From: a bacterium 1xD42-67
GTDB lineage: Bacteria > Bacillota > Clostridia > Oscillospirales > Oscillospiraceae
Assembly (NCBI GenBank): GCA_003612335.1
Contig: RAYO01000012.1
Span: forward strand, 62,001-126,000
Length of the DNA stretch: 64,000 nucleotides
Reading direction: 5' to 3'
Positions 23,617-32,785 of this stretch are shown here, one piece after another; position 1 is the stretch's first letter; the number at the start of each line of letters is the position of its first letter. The notes under the pieces are model-generated. The model ran no database searches. It saw nothing but the letters and a program-made list of their open reading frames with translations, and was not told where the DNA came from. The position numbers and the translations under genes are program-made.

Positions 23617-23850
23617 ATGACATTAGCTGAACTGTCACTGGAGTACCGGGCCCACGCCCACGCGCTGGACCTGAGGATCTGCCAACTGGAGCACCTGATG
23701 GAGCAGACGCGGGACGCGGACCGGCGCTGCCAGCTCCAGGACCGGATCCGGATGCTGTCTACCATGCTCCGCGAGGCCCGGGAGCTGGCCGTGCTCACCG
23801 AGCGCTATTACGACAGGGGGTATCGCCGGAATGCCAAATACACGATATAG
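23617..23850 (+). CDS. Small helical protein upstream of a sigma-like regulator
   Basis: A 77-residue, largely helical, charged protein. Heptad-like leucines (LDLRICQLEHLMEQ, LQDRIRMLSTMLREARELAVL) suggest a coiled coil. A GAGGAGGG site precedes the ATG, and the gene overlaps the sigma-like gene by 20 nt. It could be a partner or anti-factor of that regulator; this is inferred from the overlap alone. Confidence 0.65.
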   Translation: MTLAELSLEYRAHAHALDLRICQLEHLMEQTRDADRRCQLQDRIRMLSTMLREARELAVLTERYYDRGYRRNAKYTI

Positions 23851-24154
23851 GAAGGGCAAGCTCTACGCCGCCGACATGGCCATGTACAGCCTCCAGATGG
23901 CGGCGGACAACAGCCGGGAGATCAGCCGGCTGAAGCGCAACCTCATCCGCGCTCTGCGGGAGGACGTCACCGACAAGCAGCGCCAGGCTCTTTTGATGTA
24001 CTACGCCGAGGGGAAGAACATGCGGGAGATCGGCGAGTTTTTGGGGGTGGACAGATCCACCATCTCCCGCACCATCAAGCGGGGGGAGCGCCGCCTCCAG
24101 CGCTGCCTGCGCTACGGTGCCGAGGCCTATCTGCGGAGCATGGATGACGGCTGA
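23831..24154 (+). CDS. Sigma-70 region 4-like DNA-binding protein
   Basis: A 107-residue protein. Residues about 45-95 form a sigma region 4 helix-turn-helix (LREDVTDKQRQALLMYYAEGKNMREIGEFLGVDRSTISRTIKRGERRLQRCL). There is no region 2, so it is not a complete sigma factor. Such proteins act as phage-type late regulators or small activators. It overlaps the coiled-coil gene upstream and is convergent with the zinc transporter genes, only 7 bp from the permease stop. Targets are unknown. Confidence 0.75.
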   Translation: MPNTRYRKGKLYAADMAMYSLQMAADNSREISRLKRNLIRALREDVTDKQRQALLMYYAEGKNMREIGEFLGVDRSTISRTIKRGERRLQRCLRYGAEAYLRSMDDG

Positions 24155-24161
24155 GGGCCCG

Positions 24162-25007
24162 TCATCTCTTCCGCACCAAAAAGGTGACGGCGAACCACAG
24201 GGCCAGGTACAGGGTGATGGCCGCGCCGGCGGAGCCCCCCACGTAGTAGGAGGTCATCAGTCCGGCGATCCCCGCCAGCAGGGCCCCTAAGAGGGAGAAG
24301 AAGTGGTACTGCCACATGTTCCGGGCCAGGTTCCGAGCGGCGGCGGCGGGGAGGACCAGCAGGGAGTTGATCACCAGCAGCCCCACCCAGGTCATGGACA
24401 GGGTGACCACCACGGCGATGGCCATGGAGAACACCGTCTCCTGCCAGAAGACCCGGATCCCCCGGCTGTCAGCCAGAGCGGGATGGACGGCTGAGAGCAT
24501 CAGCTGGTCGAAGGACACGGCCCACAGCCCCGCCACCAGCGCCAGGATCAGGGCCAGGACCCCGATCTTCTCCGGCTCCACTGACAGGATATCCCCGATG
24601 AGCAGGGAGTTGAACCGGGTGAAGGACCTCCCCCCCAGGGTGGACAAAAAGATCCCCAGGGCCACGGCGGTGGAGGAGAAGACTCCGATCACCGTATCGC
24701 TGGCCAGGGCAGAGCGGCGCTTGACCAGATTGAAGAGCAGGGCAAAGAGGATCGCGAAGACCACCGCCGCCCAGGTGGGCTCGTGGAAGCCCCACAGGGC
24801 CCCGATGGCCATGCCGGTGAAGGCGGAGTGGCCCAGGGCGTCAGAGAAGAAGGACATCCGGCTGTGGACCACCATGGTGGACAGGATCCCGAACAGAGGG
24901 GTGATGACCAGCACCGCCAGCAGGGCGTGCTTCATGAAGTACATCTGTCCCGGCTGGGCCCACTCGAAGGGGAGCAGATCCACCAGCGTATACCAGAGCT
25001 CCATCAC
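24162..25007 (-). CDS. znuB: Metal ABC transporter permease (ZnuB-like)
   Basis: A 281-residue permease of the zinc/manganese ABC-3 family with about eight membrane segments. The family region GLLVINSLLVLPAAAARNLARN lies near residues 210-230. It partners the ATPase and the His-rich binding lipoprotein encoded upstream, and overlaps the ATPase gene by 4 nt. Zinc is favoured over manganese because of the binding protein's His-rich loop. Confidence 0.9.
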   Translation of the reverse strand: MMELWYTLVDLLPFEWAQPGQMYFMKHALLAVLVITPLFGILSTMVVHSRMSFFSDALGHSAFTGMAIGALWGFHEPTWAAVVFAILFALLFNLVKRRSALASDTVIGVFSSTAVALGIFLSTLGGRSFTRFNSLLIGDILSVEPEKIGVLALILALVAGLWAVSFDQLMLSAVHPALADSRGIRVFWQETVFSMAIAVVVTLSMTWVGLLVINSLLVLPAAAARNLARNMWQYHFFSLLGALLAGIAGLMTSYYVGGSAGAAITLYLALWFAVTFLVRKR

Positions 25008-25804
25008 GCGCCTCCCTTCCCCATCCGCAGATGGAAGGTCTCATAGAATTCCGGGGAGGACAGGACCTCCTCCGGCGGCCCGGATCTGAGCATCCGGCGG
25101 TTAAGGAGGATCACCTTGTCGGCGAACTGGCCCAGGGTGGCGAAGTCGTGGGTGGACAGAAAGATGGACAGATCGTATTGGGTGCGCAGCTCGTCCAGCA
25201 TCTCCAGCAGTTGGTGTTCCCCCTCGATGTCCACCCCGGACAGAGGCTCGTCCAGGATCAGGATGTGGGGCACCGGCTCCAGGGCCAGGGCCAGGAGCAC
25301 CCGCTGGAGCTGTCCCCCGGACAGCCCCCCCATGGGCCTGTTGAGGAGGTCCTCCCCGTGGACACGGGCCAGACAGGCCGCCGCCCGCTCCCGGTATCTG
25401 GCCGGGATGGGCAGCCACACCGGCCACCGGGCGGTGGCGGCGGTGAAGAAGTCCAGCACCGACACCGGGTCCCCCCGGTCGAAGCTGGGGGCCTGGGGGA
25501 CATAGCCCACCAGGGGCCGGGCCCCGCCGGTGACCCCCCCGTCGGCCAGCCGGATGGCCGGTCCCCCGGCGGGGGAGAAGGTGATCTTCCCCTTGTAGCT
25601 CGTCTGGCCTAAGATGCTGCGGAACAGGGTGGATTTCCCCGCCCCGTTGGGGCCGATCAGGGCCACGATCTCTCCGCAGTGGAGGTGGAAGGACACATCC
25701 TCCAGGATGGGATCCCCCTCCAGCTTGACGGACAGGCCGTCCAGCTTCAGGCAGCAGGAGTCGGCGCACCCTGCGGCCAGCTTGCCGTGCTTGATCTTCC
25801 TCAT
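25004..25804 (-). CDS. znuC: Metal ABC transporter ATPase (ZnuC-like)
   Basis: A 266-residue ABC ATPase with Walker A GPNGAGKST, signature LSGGQLQRV, Walker B ILILDEPLSGVD and a switch His in STHDFATLG. The start MRKIKHGKLAAGC at 25804 overlaps the binding-protein gene by 4 nt (ATGA); a longer frame upstream is not supported. A short N-terminal extension with Cys residues (CADSCC) precedes the ATPase fold and is not usual for the family. It energises uptake with ZnuB and ZnuA. Confidence 0.92.
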   Translation of the reverse strand: MRKIKHGKLAAGCADSCCLKLDGLSVKLEGDPILEDVSFHLHCGEIVALIGPNGAGKSTLFRSILGQTSYKGKITFSPAGGPAIRLADGGVTGGARPLVGYVPQAPSFDRGDPVSVLDFFTAATARWPVWLPIPARYRERAAACLARVHGEDLLNRPMGGLSGGQLQRVLLALALEPVPHILILDEPLSGVDIEGEHQLLEMLDELRTQYDLSIFLSTHDFATLGQFADKVILLNRRMLRSGPPEEVLSSPEFYETFHLRMGKGGA

Positions 25805-26775
25805 CCCAGCGGCACCACCCTTCTCCCGGCGAAGCTGTCGATCACCGTCACCACATTGTTGCCATAGTTGAAGTAGTTGCACAGCCTGCCCAGTTCCAGA
25901 TCGACCGCCTCCGGCTCCGGGCCGTCCATGAGCATGGACAGCTGGGCTACTTGACACCCCGTCTCCCGACTGATGGCCTGGGCGGTGGCATCGGAGCCGT
26001 TGACCTCGGTAAAGATCACCGGGATGTTGTACTCCTTTACCAGCTCCGTGATCTCCACGATCTCATGGGCAGACGCCTCGCTGCCCGCCTCCTCCTCGAT
26101 GGAGGCCAGCAGCTCGATGTCAAGGGCCCTGGCGAAGTACTGGAAGCCGTCGTGGAAGGTGATCAGCCTGGGCCGTTCCTCCAGCTGGGACGAATATCCA
26201 TCCCACACATCCTGCATGATCTCTTCCTGGTAGACCCGCAGCGCCATATCGCTCCGATCGGCGTTTTTCTCATACACGGCGGCGTGGTCCGGGTCGGTGA
26301 GGACCAGGAGATCTCGCAGATTGCCCACCATGATCCGGGCGTTGTCCGGGTCCATCCAGTAGTGGGGGTCCCAGTGGCCGTGGTCGTGACCGTCTTCCCC
26401 ATCCTCGTCGTGGTGGTGGGACAGATCTTCCAGCAGCTCCACCCCCACGGAGCAGTCGATCACCTGGGCGTCGGAGGTGGCCAAGGCGTCCTCCAGGAAC
26501 TCCTCCAGCCCCGCGCCGTTGATGGCGATCACGTCGGCCCGCTCCAGCTCTTTCATGTCCTCCATGGACAGGGAGTAGTCGTGGAGGCAGCTCGTGCTCC
26601 CGGTGTCCAGCCGCTCCACCTCCACCCCCTCCACCCCCTGGGTGAGGAAGGAGGTGAACAGGTAGATGGGGTAGGTGGTGCATACTACGGTGAGCCGGTC
26701 CTCCTCCCGCGCCGGGGCGCAGGAGGGGAGGGTCAGAAAGGCGGACAGCAAGACGATCAGGATACTTTTTTTCAC
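25801..26775 (-). CDS. znuA: Zinc-binding lipoprotein (ZnuA/adhesin family)
   Basis: A 324-residue solute-binding protein. GTG at 26775 is preferred: GGAGG lies 5 nt upstream and gives a clean signal peptide with a lipobox (LPSC, Cys19). The cluster-A9 fold is recognisable (CTTYPIYLFTSFL; HDYSLSMEDMKEL). The His/Asp-rich loop HHHDEDGEDGHDHGHW is typical of zinc-specific members. It delivers metal to ZnuBC encoded downstream by overlapping genes. No Zur box was identified with confidence. Confidence 0.92.
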   Translation of the reverse strand: MKKSILIVLLSAFLTLPSCAPAREEDRLTVVCTTYPIYLFTSFLTQGVEGVEVERLDTGSTSCLHDYSLSMEDMKELERADVIAINGAGLEEFLEDALATSDAQVIDCSVGVELLEDLSHHHDEDGEDGHDHGHWDPHYWMDPDNARIMVGNLRDLLVLTDPDHAAVYEKNADRSDMALRVYQEEIMQDVWDGYSSQLEERPRLITFHDGFQYFARALDIELLASIEEEAGSEASAHEIVEITELVKEYNIPVIFTEVNGSDATAQAISRETGCQVAQLSMLMDGPEPEAVDLELGRLCNYFNYGNNVVTVIDSFAGRRVVPLG

Positions 26776-26788
26776 AGGCACCTCCGTA

Positions 26789-26876
26789 ATGTAGGCAAGG
26801 GCTCTGCCCTTGCCTTCCACTTGGCCGTATCTTATCCCCTTTGGGGACAGGCAGGGGTAGGGCCCCTGCCCTACAT
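26789..26876. repeat. Inverted pair of GC-rich REP-like palindromes
   Basis: Two related palindromic units in opposite orientation: ATGTAGGCAAGGGCTCTG... (26789-26815), and a copy read from 26876 down to 26849 beginning ATGTAGGGCAGGGGCCCT. Each can form a hairpin by itself. They lie between znuA and the end of the csaB gene and look like dispersed genomic repeats. Confidence 0.6.
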
Positions 26877-26886
26877 GACATTCTCT

Positions 26887-29094
26887 CTATCTCTTCGTCT
26901 TTTCCAGCAGCTCCAGCAGCAGCCGCTCGTTCTCCTCGGCGGCCTGGGCCAGCTGGGCAGACTTCTCCCTCAGACGGGCCAAGACGGCGTCGTAGTCCGC
27001 CATGAGGGCGTCTGCCCGGCGGATGGCCTCGGCGCCGTCGAACCGCTCCACATCGCCGGCGGAGGGCAGCTCCAGCTCCTCCAGGTAGCTGGACACCTTG
27101 GGGTCGTAGACCAGCCCCATGGCGGGCACCGCCATCCGGGCCGCGAAGATCAGGGTATGCAGCCGCATAGCCAGACACAGCCTGGCCTGGCCCAGGACCC
27201 CCATCAGCTCCCGGGGGACACAGGGCTCCTCCAGCACATAGGAGGGCTCCTCCATCCTTGCCCGGACCCGATCGGTGGCCTCCCGGTCCCGGGCGGGCTG
27301 CATGAGGAGGAAGAGGATCTCCAGACCGTGGGCCCGGCGCAGGTGGTCGCACAGCCCCGCCAGCTGGGCGAAGAAGTCCCCCACATTGTCCCAGTCCCGG
27401 ACGGACACCGCCGCGAAGGGCCGCCCCTGGGGCAGGCCGGCGGCGGCGCACAGGGCCCGGGACCGCTCGGCCCCGGTGGGCTCCAGACGGAACACCGGGT
27501 CGGCGGTGACTTGGACGGGGCGCTCCACCCCCATCTCGGCCAGCTCCCGGGCGGAAGCGTGGTCCCGGAGGGTGACCAGGGCGGCCCGCTCCACCGCCCT
27601 GCGCACCCGGCGGCGGTTGGCCGGGTCACGGACAGGACCGATCCCGTTGGCATAGAGCATCACCGGCTTGTGGAGCAGACGGGCACAGTGGATGACAGAC
27701 AGATAGTAGACCAGCGACCGGGTGGAGGTGGCGTCCTGGAGGAGGCTCCCCCCGCCGGACAGCAGTGCGTCCCCCTTCCACAGGGCGCGGAACACCCGGA
27801 GCGCCCGGAACCGCGGGACGGCCTCCAGACCGTATTGCTTTCGAGTCAGCTCCGGGTCGTTGGACAGCACCGTCACCGCCACCTCATCGCTGGCGGAGCG
27901 AATCGACTGGTGGATCGACTCCAGGATGGCGTCGTCCCCCGCGTTGCCGAAGCCGTAGTAGCCGCTCATCACCACCCGGTATCTCCGCCGGCGCACCCTG
28001 TCGTAGACGGACAGGGCGTCCCGGGCCATGCGGCTCACAGAATACCGCTCCTGGACCACCTGGCGGCCGAAAGCCCCCAGCTCCGCCCGCCGCTCCGGGG
28101 GGAGGGCCAGGGCGGCGAGGATGTCCTCCAGGAGCTGGTCCTGGGTGGACACCGGGTCGGTGCGGCAGCAGAAATTCGTATCCACCGCCTTGTCCAGCAG
28201 CTCCGGCGTGAAGAGCCCGGTGTGCCCCTGGGCCCCGGAGAGGACCGCCGGCTTCCCGGCGGCCATGGCCTCCAGCGCCGCCCGGGACACCCCCACGAAC
28301 AGGCAACAGGCGGCCAGGATCCGGTCCACGTCGGTGCGGGGACCGGTGAGGACGACGCCCGCCCGCCCGATCCTCTCGTTGGCCTGCCGGGCCAGGGCGG
28401 CCAGCTCCTCATAGACGTCGCCCCCCCCGGCGATCACGATCTGCAGGCCGGGGACCTGGGCGCACAGCCGGGGGGCGATGGCGATGAGCTGGCGGGCAGT
28501 GTGGGAGGCGGCCCGGTCCAGCCGGCTGACATGGCCCACCACAGGGCCCTCCCCCAGCCCCAGCTCCGCCCGGACCGCCTCCCCGGAGACCGCCGGAGAG
28601 AAGCGCTCCGTGTCGATCCCATTGATGGTGAGGGCGATCTGCTCCTCCGGCACGCCGTACTGCTCCATCAGGTAGTCCCGGATGTCCTCCGACACCGCCA
28701 GGGCGTGCTCCCCCCAGTTGGACAGCAGCTTGAGCATCCCGCTCACCTGGTAGACCCCGTGGCAGGAGGTGACGAAGGCATACCGCTCCCGCCCCCCCAG
28801 GGTCCCGCACAGGAAAGCCGGGATCCGGGCGTGGGCGTGGACGATGTCGGGCCGCTCCCGGCGGAGGATCTGCTTCAGGACCCTCCGCGCCCTGAACATG
28901 GCGGTCAGGCTGCGCTGATCCAGGGGGGCGCTGTAGTGGCGGATCCCCGCCGCCTGGATCTCGGGGACATAGACCCCCCCGTTGGACACCACGGCCACCT
29001 CGTGCCCAAGGGCCTTCAGGGCCTTGGACAGCTCCACGATGTGGGTCTCCGCCCCGCCGATGTCCAGGCCCATGGTGGCCATCAGGATCTTCAT
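26887..29094 (-). CDS. csaB: Fusion of family-4 glycosyltransferase and CsaB pyruvyltransferase
   Basis: A 735-residue two-domain protein. Residues about 1-365 are a GT-B glycosyltransferase (MGLDIGGAETHIVELSKAL; TINGIDTERFSP; acceptor/donor end SRAALEAMAAGKPAV). From about 372 on it is a CsaB polysaccharide pyruvyltransferase (SGYYGFGNAGDDAILE; GGGSLLQD; ANGIGPV; C-terminal AMRLHTLIFAA). CsaB adds ketal-linked pyruvate to secondary cell wall polymer, the ligand of SLH domains. A coiled-coil tail ends the protein. It is the last gene of the wall-polymer operon, opposite a secreted SLH protein gene further along. Confidence 0.9.
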   Translation of the reverse strand: MKILMATMGLDIGGAETHIVELSKALKALGHEVAVVSNGGVYVPEIQAAGIRHYSAPLDQRSLTAMFRARRVLKQILRRERPDIVHAHARIPAFLCGTLGGRERYAFVTSCHGVYQVSGMLKLLSNWGEHALAVSEDIRDYLMEQYGVPEEQIALTINGIDTERFSPAVSGEAVRAELGLGEGPVVGHVSRLDRAASHTARQLIAIAPRLCAQVPGLQIVIAGGGDVYEELAALARQANERIGRAGVVLTGPRTDVDRILAACCLFVGVSRAALEAMAAGKPAVLSGAQGHTGLFTPELLDKAVDTNFCCRTDPVSTQDQLLEDILAALALPPERRAELGAFGRQVVQERYSVSRMARDALSVYDRVRRRRYRVVMSGYYGFGNAGDDAILESIHQSIRSASDEVAVTVLSNDPELTRKQYGLEAVPRFRALRVFRALWKGDALLSGGGSLLQDATSTRSLVYYLSVIHCARLLHKPVMLYANGIGPVRDPANRRRVRRAVERAALVTLRDHASARELAEMGVERPVQVTADPVFRLEPTGAERSRALCAAAGLPQGRPFAAVSVRDWDNVGDFFAQLAGLCDHLRRAHGLEILFLLMQPARDREATDRVRARMEEPSYVLEEPCVPRELMGVLGQARLCLAMRLHTLIFAARMAVPAMGLVYDPKVSSYLEELELPSAGDVERFDGAEAIRRADALMADYDAVLARLREKSAQLAQAAEENERLLLELLEKTKR

Positions 29095-29116
29095 GGCGGC
29101 GCCTCCCTTCCTCGAT

Positions 29117-29617
29117 TCACCAGATATCCGCGACCGTCCCAGTGAACTGGGCCTGCTTGGTCATATAGTTCCGAGAGGAATTGATCCCCAGATCGTACAC
29201 CCGGTTGACGGACCAGCTCCTGCCGTCTGACAGACCGCGGCCCTTCACGGTGATCAGCAGATCCCGGCTGTCCTCCAGCTCCACCAGAGAGGCGGTACCG
29301 TCGCTGAAGCTGGCCAGGGTGGTGCCCGGCGTCCGCTCCACCTGGATCTCCACGATCTGCCCGATGGCCCGGCCGCCGCTGGGGTAGTCCACATCATACA
29401 GGCTGTCTCCCACCAGGAGAGCATCGGCCACATAGCTGCGCACCCCCCTGGCCCGTATCTGGAAGGTGATGTCCTGCTCCGCCACATTGGTGCCGGTGTG
29501 GGGCTGGCTGTCCTTGAAATACAGGGCCACCGCCATGACGGCCACCACTCCTATGACCAGCAGGTCGATGATACTGATCTTGCCGAAGAGCCTGCCGTTC
29601 CGATCGACGAGCTTCAT
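29117..29617 (-). CDS. DUF4330-family membrane-anchored protein A
   Basis: A 166-residue protein with one N-terminal membrane helix (about 14-32, ISIIDLLVIGVVAVMAVALYF) and an extracytoplasmic beta-rich domain of the DUF4330 type (AEQDITFQIRARGVRSYVADALLVGDSLYD). Function is unknown, but the family is recurrent in Clostridial wall-polymer loci. It overlaps its paralogue at 29614 by 4 nt and precedes the csaB fusion by 22 bp. Confidence 0.8.
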   Translation of the reverse strand: MKLVDRNGRLFGKISIIDLLVIGVVAVMAVALYFKDSQPHTGTNVAEQDITFQIRARGVRSYVADALLVGDSLYDVDYPSGGRAIGQIVEIQVERTPGTTLASFSDGTASLVELEDSRDLLITVKGRGLSDGRSWSVNRVYDLGINSSRNYMTKQAQFTGTVADIW

Positions 29618-30114
29618 CCCTGCACCTCCTGCTCCAGGGCCACGATCTGTCCGCTGCCCATATAGCCCTCGCCCTTGAGATAGACGGTACCGCCTACCCG
29701 GACGCTGTAGCCGCCGCCCACAGTGATGGCGCTGTCGGTGACGGTGCAGGGGGCCAGGATCGTGACCAGCACATCCTCATAGCCCTCCAGCTCCGCCTGG
29801 ACATATCGGCGGCCCTCCTGGTCCAGGACCTGCAGCTTCGCCGGGACCGCCTGGACGGTCACGACCTCACCGATCTGATAATTCTTCACGTTGTCTGCGA
29901 TCTGGTCCCCGATCTGGATCAGCTTGCTGGTCCCCGGGGCCCAGCGCTGGAACCGGACGGTATACCGGACGGTGGAGGTGGTCTGGGGCGTGACCTCCAC
30001 AGGGGCCTCGGGCTCCAGGGCCCGCCACAGCAGGAAGGCCCCCACCGCCAGAGCGGCCAGCACTACGATGCAGTCGAACAGATTCAGCCGCAGACGGAAC
30101 TTCTTCTCTTCCAT
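29614..30114 (-). CDS. DUF4330-family membrane-anchored protein B
   Basis: A 166-residue paralogue of the next gene. It has an N-terminal membrane helix (about 12-31, LFDCIVVLAALAVGAFLLW), then a beta-rich domain with the same order of motifs (VRYTVRFQRWAPGTSKLIQIGDQI...IGEVVTVQAVPAK). Its start directly abuts the stop of the glycosyltransferase gene and its end overlaps paralogue A. The adjacent pair could form a heteromeric surface complex. No enzymatic motif is seen. Confidence 0.75.
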   Translation of the reverse strand: MEEKKFRLRLNLFDCIVVLAALAVGAFLLWRALEPEAPVEVTPQTTSTVRYTVRFQRWAPGTSKLIQIGDQIADNVKNYQIGEVVTVQAVPAKLQVLDQEGRRYVQAELEGYEDVLVTILAPCTVTDSAITVGGGYSVRVGGTVYLKGEGYMGSGQIVALEQEVQG

Positions 30115-31236
30115 TTATTTGGCTCCTTTCAGGATATCCAGGTAGATGTCCTCGATATTTTGGGCGAAGATCTCGCCGGTGAAGCGCGCCTCATAGGTCC
30201 TCCGGGCCCGGCGCCCCATCTCCGCCCGCTCCTGGGGGCTGTCCATCAGCCGCTCCATGGCCCGGGCCAGGGCCGCACTGTCCCGGCTGGGGAAGATCAG
30301 GCCGTCGGCCCCGTCCTCCACCACCCAGGGGTTGCCCCCATAGTCGCTGGCGATGGTGGGCAGGCCTAGGCTCATCCCCTCCAGCAGAGCCATGGAGGTG
30401 GCCTCGGTCCCGTAGGAGCAGTTGAGCTGCACATCCAGGATGTTCAGCAGGGCGGCCACGTCAGACCGGAAGCCCAGCAGGCGCATGGTATCCCCCACGC
30501 CCGCCGCCTCCACCGCTCTGGTCAGCTCCGCCTCAAAGGGGCCCGTCCCCGCCACCAGGACGGTGAACGCCCTCCGGCCCCCCTCCCGGAGGAGCCTGAC
30601 CGCCTCTGTCAGGCAGAGGTGGCCCTTGTAGTCCTCCAGCCGGGCCAGGATCCCAAAGACCGTGTCCCCCTCCGGGATAGACAGCTCTTGCCGCAGGGCC
30701 TCCCGCTCGGTCTCGGAGGTGCTGGGGGTGGGGGCCACGCCGTTCATCACCACGGCGACCTTCCCCGGGGAGATCCCCCCCTGGATCAGGTCGTCCCGGG
30801 CGGCGGGGCTGACGGCCACGATCCGGTCGGCGTAATGCTCGTTGACGAACTTGTTCACCCACCGCCCGGGGGGATAGCGCAGCTTGGCAGGGACGGGGAA
30901 GGAGGAGTGGCGGCTGTATACCACCGGGATCCCACAGCCCCGGGCGGCGATCCGCCCGGAGAGACAGCCGTGGGTGTGGACCAGGTCGGGCCTCTCCCGG
31001 GCCAGCAGCTCCTTCAGGGCCCGGACATCGTCCCTGTGATAGGAGCGGTCGGCCATGCCGTCCACCTCCAGCACCCGGGCCCCCGCCTCCTCCAGGGGGG
31101 CCTTGAGGAGGCTCCCCCGGGGCAGGGCCACCCAGGTCTCGAAACGGCTGCGGTCGCTGTACCGCAGGTAGTTGACGATCACCCGGCCCGCACCGCCGAT
31201 ATTGGTGTCGCTGATCGCGTTGAGCACTCGGATCAT
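30115..31236 (-). CDS. Family-4 glycosyltransferase
   Basis: A 373-residue GT-B glycosyltransferase. The opening MIRVLNAISDTNIGGAGRVIVN is a typical nucleotide-sugar-transferase N-terminus. VVMNGVAP and the C-terminal TEATSMALLEGMSLGLPTIASDYGG (E-x7-E-type motif) mark the donor site. ATG at 31236 overlaps the ligase gene stop by 4 nt, and a longer frame is not supported. It probably builds the repeat unit of the surface polymer; sugar specificity is unknown. Confidence 0.87.
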   Translation of the reverse strand: MIRVLNAISDTNIGGAGRVIVNYLRYSDRSRFETWVALPRGSLLKAPLEEAGARVLEVDGMADRSYHRDDVRALKELLARERPDLVHTHGCLSGRIAARGCGIPVVYSRHSSFPVPAKLRYPPGRWVNKFVNEHYADRIVAVSPAARDDLIQGGISPGKVAVVMNGVAPTPSTSETEREALRQELSIPEGDTVFGILARLEDYKGHLCLTEAVRLLREGGRRAFTVLVAGTGPFEAELTRAVEAAGVGDTMRLLGFRSDVAALLNILDVQLNCSYGTEATSMALLEGMSLGLPTIASDYGGNPWVVEDGADGLIFPSRDSAALARAMERLMDSPQERAEMGRRARRTYEARFTGEIFAQNIEDIYLDILKGAK

Positions 31237-32681
31237 CGGGACGCCCCCCTCTCCCCCAGCCGGCTCCGGCCGGCGCACAGGGCCCCCAGGACCAGATAGA
31301 TCCAGAAGAGGAAGAGCACCCGGTAGTTGTAAAAGGAGTAGTCCGTCATGGCCTGGACCAAAAAGCCGCACACGCCGGCAGTGAGAGCGATCTGATGGAT
31401 CCGGCTGGTCCAGTCCCGCTCCTTGCTCATAGCCACGCACATCATCCGGAAATAGACGAAGAGGAGGATCAGGAACGCCCCCAAGGCAACGATCCCCGCG
31501 TCGCTGAGGATCTGGAGGAACAGATTGTGGGAGTGGGGGGCGGAGATCCCGTTATAGCTGTAGGCGGGGTATACCTTGTTGAAGGCCTCGGTCCCCGGGC
31601 CGATCCCGCAAAGCCAGTAGTCCTTCAGCATGGCCAGGGTGCCCATCCAGATATAGAAGCGGTAGGAGGTGGATGCGTCCTTCAGATCCCCGATACTGGA
31701 GAAGCGGGAGGTGACCGTGTCGGGCAGCAGGACCCACAGCAGGGCCAGGACCACCGGGGCCAGGAGGATCAGCCGGGGGTCCAGCAGGACGAAGAACACC
31801 GCCCCGGCGAAGAGGAGCCCCAGCCAGGCCCCCCGGGACATGGTGAGCAGCATGCACACGCACATCGCGCCGCAGCAGCCCAGCCACAGCAGCCGGCGGG
31901 GCCAGTCCCTGGCGGAGAGCAGCTTGGCGCCCCCCAGAGGGACCATCAAGATCAGATACTGGCCCAGCATGTTGGGGTTGTCCAAGGTGGAGGGCACCCG
32001 GAAGGTGATGTTGGAGAACATATCGCTGTCCACCCAGGCGGCGGACTGATACCCCCAGCGGAAGAGGTACTGGAGGATCCCGTAGACCGACACCGCCGCC
32101 CCCACCAGCACCATCACAGAGATCAGGACATCCAGCTGGGCCCGGGAGGTGACGGCGTTGTACAACACCAGCGAGAAGAGGATGAACGCCACGGTGAGGA
32201 CACCGGGGCGCAGGCTGGTCGCCAGGTCCACCGAGAAGAAGGTCCCGGCCAGATAGACGGCGCCGTAGAGGAGGATATACCGGTCGATCGGGGCCCAGGA
32301 CAGCTGCCGCTCCCGGTCCCTGACCAGACTGAGGGCCAGGGAGCAGGTCCCCACCGCCGCCAGGCCCAGCACCGCCATAGTGGGCAGGACGGGGGCCAGG
32401 GCCGCGGGCATGACGCACCAGAAGCAGGTCCTGGTGAACACGCTGCCGGCAAAGAGCCTGTCCAGCCCCAGCCTCTCATAGAGCCAGCACAGCCCGCCCC
32501 GGAGCTGGGACCACAGCCGGAAGAAGACGCTGCTCTCCGACGCCCGCCGGCTCCACCCCCTGGGGTGGAGGAACCACCGAATCACGCCGCTGGAGCGCCA
32601 CTGCGCCCCGCAGAAGACACACAGGGACATGAGCCACCGCCACAGCAGGCTGCCGTCCAGGATATGTTTCGCTCGTTCCAT
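31233..32681 (-). CDS. O-antigen-ligase/polymerase-like membrane protein
   Basis: A 482-residue multi-span protein of the Wzy_C/O-antigen ligase class. It has about ten hydrophobic segments, a TLDNPNMLGQYL loop and the periplasmic-type region PGTEAFNKVYPAY...SAPHSHNLFLQILSDAG, where the HSHN motif is characteristic. It would polymerise or transfer the wall polymer outside the membrane. The start at 32681 has GAGGTCG upstream; longer frames lack support. An N-terminal extension of about 90 residues before the first clear spans is unusual. Confidence 0.85.
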   Translation of the reverse strand: MERAKHILDGSLLWRWLMSLCVFCGAQWRSSGVIRWFLHPRGWSRRASESSVFFRLWSQLRGGLCWLYERLGLDRLFAGSVFTRTCFWCVMPAALAPVLPTMAVLGLAAVGTCSLALSLVRDRERQLSWAPIDRYILLYGAVYLAGTFFSVDLATSLRPGVLTVAFILFSLVLYNAVTSRAQLDVLISVMVLVGAAVSVYGILQYLFRWGYQSAAWVDSDMFSNITFRVPSTLDNPNMLGQYLILMVPLGGAKLLSARDWPRRLLWLGCCGAMCVCMLLTMSRGAWLGLLFAGAVFFVLLDPRLILLAPVVLALLWVLLPDTVTSRFSSIGDLKDASTSYRFYIWMGTLAMLKDYWLCGIGPGTEAFNKVYPAYSYNGISAPHSHNLFLQILSDAGIVALGAFLILLFVYFRMMCVAMSKERDWTSRIHQIALTAGVCGFLVQAMTDYSFYNYRVLFLFWIYLVLGALCAGRSRLGERGASR

Positions 32682-32785
32682 AGCTCGACCTCGTTTCCGC
32701 GATCGGATCGCGTGTGTGGGGCGCACAGGGCGCGCCCGCTGTCTGTCAGCCGGTCTCACACGGCACGCCGGGGGCATGTCCGCGC

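Noticed and set aside
26776-26886. Riboswitch or Zur-controlled leader upstream of znuA
   Set aside because: The spacer is mostly two REP-like palindromes. No known metal riboswitch fold or clear Zur box was recognised.
25951-29145. A very long open frame on the plus strand opposite znuA and csaB
   Set aside because: It is low-complexity (Gly, Pro, His, Gln-rich) and antisense to well-recognised genes with intact motifs. High G+C removes stop codons from the opposite strand.
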